Source: an uncultured Prochlorococcus sp.
Lineage (GTDB): Bacteria; Cyanobacteriota; Cyanobacteriia; PCC-6307; Cyanobiaceae
NCBI GenBank assembly: GCA_902525075.1
Contig: CABZFV010000004.1
Coordinates: 1 to 64,000 of the forward strand
Length of the DNA: 64,000 nucleotides
Direction of reading: 5' to 3'
Both the position numbers and the translations under genes were made by a program. The notes below the pieces were generated by a model, which did no database searches, was not told where the DNA came from, and worked only from the letters and a program-made list of their open reading frames with translations. Positions 58,298-64,000 of this stretch are shown piece by piece; the first letter of the stretch is position 1, and the number at the start of each line of letters is the position of its first letter.

Positions 58298-58474
58298 ATG
58301 AAAAGAATAGAACAAATTGTAGTGATTTTCATAGCTGCAGCTCTTGCAATCCCAAGTTATTGGTTTTTTTGGACTTTGGCTGGTGGAGGTGGCTACAACA
58401 AAAGAATAAAACCTATTACTAATCCAAATAATCATTATTCCAAACCTTTTCCTAAAGACCTCCCCGAGCCTTGA
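58298..58474 (+). CDS. small single-TM protein
   Basis: A 58-residue protein with an N-terminal basic residue pair and one TM helix (EQIVVIFIAAALAIPSYWFF), then a Gly-rich turn (AGGGGYNKR) and a Pro/Lys-rich tail (ITNPNNHYSKPFPKDLPEP). I recognise no family. It is divergent from the ABC-F gene and its last 23 bases overlap the convergent Nif11-like gene. Composition (helix plus PSY/WFFW aromatic cluster) suits a small thylakoid or inner-membrane subunit; this is inference. Confidence 0.65.
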   Translation: MKRIEQIVVIFIAAALAIPSYWFFWTLAGGGGYNKRIKPITNPNNHYSKPFPKDLPEP

Positions 58475-58682
58475 TTAACCACATTTTAGTTGCCTCATCA
58501 TCAATAGTACTCAAATATTCAATAACCTCTTCTTTAGTCACAGAAATATTTAACTCGTTGCCAATATCGCATATTTTATCTAAGGCTTTTTTGGGATTAG
58601 TTAAGGCTGTCATAAACAGACTTTGTTTCTTTTTGGAATCGTTGGCTATTAACTTGTAGAGCTTTTCAGCATTACTGGACAT
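58452..58682 (-). CDS. Nif11-like small protein ending in Gly-Gly-Leu
   Basis: A 76-residue protein whose pattern (KLYKLIANDSKKKQ, FMTALTNPKKALDKICDIGN, ISVTKEEVIEYLSTIDDE) fits the Nif11/NHLP-type leader domain, used in some bacteria as the leader of ribosomally made peptides such as the prochlorosins. Those leaders end in Gly-Gly before a core peptide; here residues 74-75 are Gly-Gly but only one residue follows, so there is no core. No modification or export gene is near. It may be a stand-alone Nif11-like protein. Convergent with the small TM gene. Confidence 0.6.
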   Translation of the reverse strand: MSSNAEKLYKLIANDSKKKQSLFMTALTNPKKALDKICDIGNELNISVTKEEVIEYLSTIDDEATKMWLIKARGGL

Positions 58683-58716
58683 GGTTTTAAAATCTATTTA
58701 TTAATAGATTATTACT

Positions 58717-59055
58717 TCAAGCTACATTTTGTTCATTAAATTTATTATTAGATAAATCATTATCCACATCTTTTATCTCTTTAGCAGAGGCATCTGCCAT
58801 ACTTCTTGCGTCTAAACATAAAACTTTTCTGAGTTTCGCAAAGTTAGCTGCGTGAGATTTTCTACCATCTTTTTGGGCATAATACTCAGACTGCTGAAGA
58901 ATATGGTGAAGATGCGTTAACAAATATGGACTAATTACAGCTGAAACCAAAACGTCACTATTTTCATTATCGTGAGAATCAGAATTGACTAAGCTTTTTT
59001 TCGGTTTATCAATTATCGAACTTTTAGGAGAATCAATTTTTCTTGAATTTTTCAT
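58717..59055 (-). CDS. conserved hypothetical protein
   Basis: About 112 residues (from ATG 59055). The N-terminus is basic and polar, the centre is likely globular (VISPYLLTHLHHILQQSEYY, then KSHAANFAKLRKVLCLDARS) and the tail acidic. A His pair (LHHIL) and a single Cys stand out, but no known motif. An in-frame TTG at 59070 exists. It is divergent from the ribbon-helix-helix gene; the 117-base spacer has an inverted repeat that may control both. Upstream of the Nif11-like gene by 34 bases. Unknown function. Confidence 0.65.
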   Translation of the reverse strand: MKNSRKIDSPKSSIIDKPKKSLVNSDSHDNENSDVLVSAVISPYLLTHLHHILQQSEYYAQKDGRKSHAANFAKLRKVLCLDARSMADASAKEIKDVDNDLSNNKFNEQNVA

Positions 59056-59095
59056 GGGACAATAAAACAATTAATTGATACGGACATAAATTTCC

Positions 59096-59149
59096 ATACT
59101 AATAATATACACAAAGATAGTATCCTTGACTAACTGTGTATACTAATAA
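59096..59149. promoter_or_regulatory. candidate operator between divergent small genes
   Basis: Perfect 8-base inverted arms TATACACA (59106-59113) and TGTGTATA (59135-59142), 21 bases apart, flanked outside by a 10-base direct repeat ATACTAATAA (59096-59105 and 59140-59149). The right arm overlaps a TATACT -10-like box (59139-59144) for the plus gene. Ribbon-helix-helix proteins commonly bind such repeats and repress their own promoter, so the protein encoded at 59173 is the obvious candidate. Confidence 0.55.
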
Positions 59150-59172
59150 GTAACAGTTATCAACTTTGACTC

Positions 59173-59475
59173 ATGGCTACCCGCCAAAACTCAACTAATG
59201 GGAAGCCCAAATCCCCCAGAATTCAAGTAGTTCTTCCAGAACTAATATGTGAGCAATTAACTATTTTGGCCGATAATGAATCTAGGACAGTAAGTAATAT
59301 GGCAAAAGTGTTAATACAAGAGGGTATAAAAAAATATTCCGAAAAAGAAATTAAATCAGCTGTTTCAGAAAATAATTTAAATACTGATAAATTTAGAGAT
59401 GAACTTGAAAAACAAAGCGTCAGAAGATTAAAAAGAGCTCCTCAAAGAATCAGATACTATAAAAAATCTGATTAA
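59173..59475 (+). CDS. ribbon-helix-helix (CopG-like) DNA-binding protein
   Basis: A 100-residue protein. The RHH fold is visible: strand PRIQVVLPELI, helix A CEQLTILADNES and helix B RTVSNMAKVLIQEGIKKYSE (residues 17-59), followed by a charged C-terminal tail with a basic end (RRLKRAPQRIRYYKKSD). It would dimerise to insert the paired strand in the DNA major groove. An operator-like repeat lies just upstream. Five bases separate its stop from the ktrA stop. Not a toxin-antitoxin pair on this evidence. Confidence 0.8.
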   Translation: MATRQNSTNGKPKSPRIQVVLPELICEQLTILADNESRTVSNMAKVLIQEGIKKYSEKEIKSAVSENNLNTDKFRDELEKQSVRRLKRAPQRIRYYKKSD

Positions 59476-59480
59476 AATAA

Positions 59481-60185
59481 TTAATTTTGAGGCAATTTCT
59501 GTAAATCTACAGTTTTACCCATAACTACCAAAATATTTCCTCTTTCCAAAATATATTTTGCTGGAGGATTAACTGTTAACTCTTCAGCAGGTCCTGCAGC
59601 AAGAACATTTACTAAATAATTTTTCCTCAAATTTAAATCTCTTAAAGATCTTCCAATAAATTCCTCTGGAACAGTTATTTCATCTATACCAGTTTGATTA
59701 TCTAGTTCCAATCTTTCGATTAGGTTTGGTCTTACTAGTTCTAAACCTAATCTTTCTCCTTGCATCCTAGATGGGAAAACAACTTTATCTGCACCTACTC
59801 TTTTTAACATTTTTTCGTGCAAGTCACTGGTAGCTCTCGCTATTACTCTTTTCACTTTGCTACCTTCACTATCCTTAGCAATAAGAGTTGTAGTTATACT
59901 TGCTTCAATAGGTTCACTAATACCCACTACAACAGTATCCATTTCAAGAATTCCCGATTCCTTCATAGACTCTTCATCAGTACAATCTACAACTCTCGCT
60001 TCTATAGAAGGTTCTAATTGCCTTAAATCATCAATAGCTTTTTCCGAATAATCTGCAGCCAAAACATCAGCACCATTACTAATAAGTTCTCTACAAACTG
60101 CGGTTCCAAATCTTCCAACGCCGACAACTGCAAAAGTGAGTACTTCATTTTCTCTCTTTTGAGACCACTGCCACCAATCAGCCAT
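59481..60185 (-). CDS. ktrA: KtrA-type K+ channel regulatory subunit
   Basis: A 234-residue RCK protein: Rossmann GVGRFG (Gly22, Gly24, Gly27) with the acidic strand end (LAADYSEKAID), the N-terminal RCK domain and a C-terminal RCK_C domain (IDEITVPEEFIGRSLRDLNL). It gates the KtrB transporter by binding ATP/ADP or NAD. It lies 18 bases downstream of ktrB. A tryptophan-rich start (MADWWQWSQKRENE) may be a species-specific tail. Confidence 0.92.
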   Translation of the reverse strand: MADWWQWSQKRENEVLTFAVVGVGRFGTAVCRELISNGADVLAADYSEKAIDDLRQLEPSIEARVVDCTDEESMKESGILEMDTVVVGISEPIEASITTTLIAKDSEGSKVKRVIARATSDLHEKMLKRVGADKVVFPSRMQGERLGLELVRPNLIERLELDNQTGIDEITVPEEFIGRSLRDLNLRKNYLVNVLAAGPAEELTVNPPAKYILERGNILVVMGKTVDLQKLPQN

Positions 60186-60203
60186 AATAAAACTCAGTCG
60201 ATT

Positions 60204-61607
60204 CTAAACATATAGATCAGCCCTAGGATAGCCAATTCTCTTTTGTCTATCTATTCTACTCTTATAAAGAGCCTCCCAAAGTGCACTTAAAAGCAAAAGG
60301 ATCCCAAGTCTGCCCACAAACATACCCACAATAAGAATAAATTGACCAAAATGATTTAATTTTGCGATTAAACCAATATCAAAACCAACTGTTGCAAATG
60401 CAGATATGCAAGTGAACAGAATTTCCAGGAATGTGAATGATTCTTTTTTAACAAAAGTATTAGTTGTACTAAGCAACATTGCCATTAAAAGAACAAAAAG
60501 CAAAGATCCAACTGTGATTCCAACTGCCTTTAGAACAACTTTATCTGAAATTAATCTATTGCTAATAATTACATCTTTCTGACCTCTTAAAGTTGATCTA
60601 GTTGCAGCCATTAAAGCAATAAATGTGGTTGTTTTTATACCTCCACCAGTACCTCCTGTACTTGCTCCAATAAACATAAGCGTCATTAATAATAAGAGGC
60701 CCGTATCTGAGATAGAGTTCAAAGAAATCGGATAATTTGTAAAGCCTGCAGTTCTTGCACTAACTGTTTCGAAGATAGATGACATTAACCGTTCAAACAA
60801 ATTTAAATCATTAAAAAATTGACTATTTAGCAATGATTCAGTGATAAAGAATCCTAATGATCCGAACAATATTAGAGACAAACTTGTCCTAATAACTAGT
60901 CTGGAATGAAGGCTTAATTTCTTATAAGAAAGATTTTTTTTATGACTCCAAATATCATCAATAACCCGCCAACCCAATCCACCCATAACAATGAGAAAAA
61001 CAAAAACACTATTAACCAAATAATTTGTTCTATAGTCTTGAAGACTATTTGACATTAACGAAAATCCTGCATTGTTATATGCAGAAATGCTGTGAAAAAT
61101 CGAGGACCATAGTCTTTCCCAATTATTTTGAATGTCTACAAATCCAAAAGAATATAAGACAATTGCACCCAAGGATATAATACTAATCGCAGTAATAGCA
61201 ATGCTTTGAAAAGTTCGACCAATTCCTCCAACTCCAAATTCATCTAAAGTCTTTCCTTTATCTAATCTAGTTCTTAGCTTTGTCCCCTTTACAACAAACC
61301 CTTGTAAAAATGTTGTAATAGCCATTAATCCTAGACCACCTGATAAAAGCATAAAAGCCAATAAAACTTGGCCAAAGAAATTTAAATCAACACCAATATC
61401 TATTATTGTTAAGCCAGTAACGGTTATTGCAGAAGTAGATGTAAAAAATGCTTCCCACAAACCAACCTTTGAAGATGAGCATAATGGAGAGCTCAAAATT
61501 AAAGTTCCAAGGCAAATAATAAACAAGCCTGTAACAATAGTAAATTGAGGTACAGATAGCTTTTTATAAGCATCTTTTAACGTATAAACTGAGAATGAGA
61601 ATTTCAC
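60204..61607 (-). CDS. ktrB: KtrB/TrkH-type Na+-dependent K+ transporter
   Basis: A 467-residue TrkH/KtrB family channel-like transporter with four M1-P-M2 repeats. Filter-like Gly-rich loops are seen as FTSTSAITVTGLTIID, HSISAYNNAGFSLMS, ETVSARTAGFTNYPI and CISAFATVGFDIGLIA. In Synechocystis, Ktr is a Na+-dependent K+ uptake system for osmotic shock. It abuts the DASS transporter gene (4 bases), so ktrB and ktrA are likely in one run. Normal length. Confidence 0.9.
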   Translation of the reverse strand: MKFSFSVYTLKDAYKKLSVPQFTIVTGLFIICLGTLILSSPLCSSSKVGLWEAFFTSTSAITVTGLTIIDIGVDLNFFGQVLLAFMLLSGGLGLMAITTFLQGFVVKGTKLRTRLDKGKTLDEFGVGGIGRTFQSIAITAISIISLGAIVLYSFGFVDIQNNWERLWSSIFHSISAYNNAGFSLMSNSLQDYRTNYLVNSVFVFLIVMGGLGWRVIDDIWSHKKNLSYKKLSLHSRLVIRTSLSLILFGSLGFFITESLLNSQFFNDLNLFERLMSSIFETVSARTAGFTNYPISLNSISDTGLLLLMTLMFIGASTGGTGGGIKTTTFIALMAATRSTLRGQKDVIISNRLISDKVVLKAVGITVGSLLFVLLMAMLLSTTNTFVKKESFTFLEILFTCISAFATVGFDIGLIAKLNHFGQFILIVGMFVGRLGILLLLSALWEALYKSRIDRQKRIGYPRADLYV

Positions 61608-61611
61608 GATA

Positions 61612-63420
61612 TTACCAGTAATTTAAAATTATCAATGCTGGTACAGTAAATGACATTATAAGTGTTAATCCAGCTCCGTATTTTGCAATATCAAAAAATC
61701 TATATCTTCCAGGACCATAAACCATTAAATTTGTTTGATAACCCATTGGAGTCAAGAAAGATTGACTTGCACCGAATAAAACAAGCATTATTAAAGCGCT
61801 TGGTGAAATTTCTAAAACATTTGAGAATTCAATAGCAACAGGCAAAATCAAAGCAACCGAAGCAGCATTACTTATAAATTGGGTAAGAATAACTGTAGAT
61901 ACAAAAATTACGACTAATGCAAAATAAAGAGGCATTCCGTTAAGGACAAAGTTTAGATTAACTGCAATTACATCTGCTAATCCAGTTATCTGCATAGCTA
62001 CACTAAAACAAGATAAAGATCCGAGCAATAGAATTACATCTAACCTAATTGATTTTTGTATCTCTGCAGGTCTTAAACATCCACAAGCAACCATTGCAAT
62101 CACTGCCAAAAGAACTGAACCTACTAATGGAATATTAGAAACCGAAGGCAAAACAACCATTCCTATTGCAATTGCAATCGATATAGGTTTTTTTATCAAA
62201 AAAGGTAAGTCATCTTCGAATTGATCTAAAATAAGCAAATCATTACTAGCTTGCAAACCTCTTATTGAATCTAGCGGTGCTTGCAATAATAAAACATCTC
62301 CAGCCCTTAAAACAGCTTGGCCTAATCTCTCCTGAACAGTTTGTTGACCTCTCCTTAATGCTAAAACTGTTGCATTATGACGCTGTCTAAATCTTAATTC
62401 TCTCAAACTTGCACCGGCTAAAGTTGAACCAGCTGGCAACAAGGCTTCAAAGGTCTTAGTACCTTCATCATCTGAGAAAACATTAGCCCCATCAAAAGAT
62501 GTTTTGTTTTCTCCTAACAGAATAGTATGTTCCTGCTGCAGCCTAAATAAGTCTGCCCTTGTAACGCGGATTATTAATCTGTCATCCGGTTCAATCTTTC
62601 TATCAGCCAAAGGAGGAAGAATAACTTTCCCATTTCGTTGCAATTCCAGAACATCAACGTCAAATCGTCTTTGCAATCTACTATTTCTGACAGATTGTCC
62701 AACTAATTCTGAACTAGAGGGAATAGTAACTTCGGTAAAATATATATTCATATCACCATTTTTAATAAACTCCTTATCTCTCCCTCTATCTGGCAAAAGC
62801 ATGTCAGAAACTAGAATCATATAGGTTGTACCTATAAGCCACACAGGAATTCCTATTGATGTCAAACTAAATAATTCCAAACCTCCATAACCTAATTGTT
62901 GACTAATATCACTGACAAGAAGGTTTACTGAGCTACCTAATAATGTCAGAGTTCCGCCGAGTAAAGTAGCAAAAGAAAGAGGTAATAAAACTTTTGATGG
63001 TGATATATTTCTTCGCTCGCACCAACTTTCAACTAAAGGTAACAAAGATGCTACTACTGGAGTATTAGGTACAATTCCAGATATTGGAGCAATCAAAAAA
63101 GCTATTAAAGAAATTAATTTCCTTGGAGTTCGAATACTTTCAGAAGAAATCAATTCTCTTACTCTGTCTAAGGCACCACTTTTAAATAATGCTGAGGAGA
63201 CTGCAAATAAACCCATAAGGGTAATTAAAGAAGGGCTACCAAATCCAGCTAAAGCTTTTTCAGGAGAAAGCACCCCAGTAGATATAAATATTCCTACACA
63301 TAACAAACCAGTCAATTCTGGTGCAATAGTATTTCTAATAAACAAAATTATTGACATTATTAAAACAACTACCGTTATAAACGCATCAAAATTATTACTT
63401 ACTGCTGCAATTAAATTCAT
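61612..63420 (-). CDS. DASS/SLC13-type transporter with two RCK_C domains
   Basis: A 602-residue transporter. TM segments on both sides flank a cytoplasmic part with two TrkA_C (RCK_C) domains, around residues 215-290 (VTIPSSSELVGQSVRNSRLQ) and 310-395 (EALLPAGSTLAGASLRELRF). The fold matches the SLC13/DASS group for Na+-coupled anions, where RCK_C-bearing members in cyanobacteria and algae are linked to sulfate or chloride. Na+ coupling could tie it to the Ktr genes next door. Substrate not determined. Confidence 0.87.
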   Translation of the reverse strand: MNLIAAVSNNFDAFITVVVLIMSIILFIRNTIAPELTGLLCVGIFISTGVLSPEKALAGFGSPSLITLMGLFAVSSALFKSGALDRVRELISSESIRTPRKLISLIAFLIAPISGIVPNTPVVASLLPLVESWCERRNISPSKVLLPLSFATLLGGTLTLLGSSVNLLVSDISQQLGYGGLELFSLTSIGIPVWLIGTTYMILVSDMLLPDRGRDKEFIKNGDMNIYFTEVTIPSSSELVGQSVRNSRLQRRFDVDVLELQRNGKVILPPLADRKIEPDDRLIIRVTRADLFRLQQEHTILLGENKTSFDGANVFSDDEGTKTFEALLPAGSTLAGASLRELRFRQRHNATVLALRRGQQTVQERLGQAVLRAGDVLLLQAPLDSIRGLQASNDLLILDQFEDDLPFLIKKPISIAIAIGMVVLPSVSNIPLVGSVLLAVIAMVACGCLRPAEIQKSIRLDVILLLGSLSCFSVAMQITGLADVIAVNLNFVLNGMPLYFALVVIFVSTVILTQFISNAASVALILPVAIEFSNVLEISPSALIMLVLFGASQSFLTPMGYQTNLMVYGPGRYRFFDIAKYGAGLTLIMSFTVPALIILNYW

Positions 63421-63469
63421 ACAAAACTTATTTAACTCAATATACCCAAAAACAATATTTCAAAAAAGT

Positions 63470-64000
63470 TTAATTCGAATAATCTTTTTTAAGAAACTTT
63501 TTAAAAATTGATTTTTTTTGGAATATCCATGAAGATGCAGATTTTAAGCTTTCTGTAATATCAGGCAACTTGGAAGCATATATAAGTCTTCTTGCCTCAA
63601 AAGCCAATTTCCCAGATAAAGTAACCCCAAGTCCAGAAATTGAAGCTTCGCCTATTCCTAAGCTAATCATTTCACCGTTGTCTTGAAATTCAAAGGGTAA
63701 AGGATCTTTTCCTTGAATTAAAAGTTCTAAATTATTAGCAAGATGATTACCTTCCTGCATAGCAACCTGAGCAGTTATAGGTAAATCCTCCATTCCTTCA
63801 ATAACTGAAATATCGCCAATAGCAAAACAGTTTTTATGGTTTTCTATTTGCAAATTATTATTAACTAAAATTCGTCCAAATTTCTTTGTTATTTGATCAG
63901 TTTCTAAGTAAGACAAATTAGGTTTAACACCTGCTGTCCAAATAACAATATCTTTTTCTAAGGAAGTTATTCCAACCTCGCTAGAAATACTAATCTTAGT
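63470..64000 (-). CDS. type II NADH dehydrogenase, C-terminal part (5' end outside window)
   Basis: The frame is open from base 64000 to the stop at 63470, giving about 177 C-terminal residues. The block EKDIVIWTAGVKPN and the FAD-binding end KNCFAIGDISVIEG mark an NDH-2 flavoprotein, which oxidises NADH with quinone without pumping protons. The C-terminal tail (ESLKSASSWIFQKKSIFKKF) is basic and amphipathic, fit for membrane attachment. The N-terminal FAD motif lies outside the window. Upstream of the DASS gene by 49 bases. Confidence 0.88.
   Translation of the reverse strand, partial: TKISISSEVGITSLEKDIVIWTAGVKPNLSYLETDQITKKFGRILVNNNLQIENHKNCFAIGDISVIEGMEDLPITAQVAMQEGNHLANNLELLIQGKDPLPFEFQDNGEMISLGIGEASISGLGVTLSGKLAFEARRLIYASKLPDITESLKSASSWIFQKKSIFKKFLKKDYSN

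Noticed and set aside
58452-59475. Lanthipeptide (prochlorosin) or toxin-antitoxin locus
   Set aside because: No LanM, LctT/peptidase gene or core peptide, and the RHH partner is divergent rather than in one unit with a toxin. Only single-gene resemblances remain.

Overview
The window is a compact, strongly AT-rich stretch of a picocyanobacterial chromosome and looks like high-light-adapted Prochlorococcus. The signs are thylakoid NDH-1 genes (ndhD1, ndhF1, ndhM, ndhO, a CRR7-like gene), plant-type carotenoid genes (crtB, a crtP/pds desaturase, crtQ/zds), Ycf3, Ycf34, RpaA, RpaB, an RbcR-like LysR regulator, PetL, a 48-residue high-light-inducible protein and UPF0367. Genes are separated by a few bases or overlap (TTGA and ATGA junctions, convergent 3' overlaps). 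I see no phage genes, transposases, CRISPR arrays or rRNA, and only one tRNA. Both ends cut a gene: the 3' end of NAD kinase on the left and the C-terminal third of a type II NADH dehydrogenase on the right.

Layout. 1-8 kb: nadK end, CYTH protein, orphan LuxR-type HTH, metF, a nucleotidyltransferase, scpA, ndhD1 and ndhF1. 8-13.4 kb: an NnrU-family membrane protein, rbcR, a DUF3172 protein, ndhM, then pds and crtB. 13.4-20.8 kb: RRM protein, CCA/polyA polymerase, ycf34, tsaB, then a lipid cluster (plsC, fabD, fabH, plsX) ending at rpaB. 20.8-28.7 kb: radA, ycf3, a copper P-type ATPase, tmk, holB, rpaA, one orphan gene and tRNA-Asn. The two longest intergenic stretches flank that orphan gene.

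28.7-44.2 kb: an ECF/CbiO-type ATPase, UPF0367, cysK, a J-domain protein, ndhO, a TIGR01777 epimerase, an LpxB-like protein, a TPR protein, an A-type Fe-S carrier, crtQ with an SRPBCC partner, hemD, rbfA, a DUF751 protein, a GST, CRR7, aroK, a double PTPS protein with a RibD-type reductase, a FemAB-like protein, a DUF4346 protein and petL. 44.2-56.3 kb: rimO, a VKOR-thioredoxin fusion, nadB, DUF3120, a PDZ/radical-SAM protein, TolC, an IMPase, YihY, a zinc-ribbon membrane protein, hli, two small conserved genes and an HtrA protease. 56.3-64 kb: a twin-CX3C micro-protein, an ABC-F ATPase, a small membrane protein, a Nif11-like protein ending in Gly-Gly-Leu, a basic/His-containing protein divergent from a ribbon-helix-helix regulator, then KtrA, KtrB, a DASS-family transporter and NDH-2.

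Most of this is core, vertically inherited cyanobacterial content. The parts least explained by known families are the 12-bp minisatellite that builds a repetitive N-terminal arm on PlsX, the small-gene cluster at 56.3-59.5 kb with its candidate operator, and a few micro-proteins under 60 codons (PetL, Hli, twin-CX3C, one single-TM protein). I did not find a convincing new multi-gene system. All family calls come from reading motifs, not from a database search.
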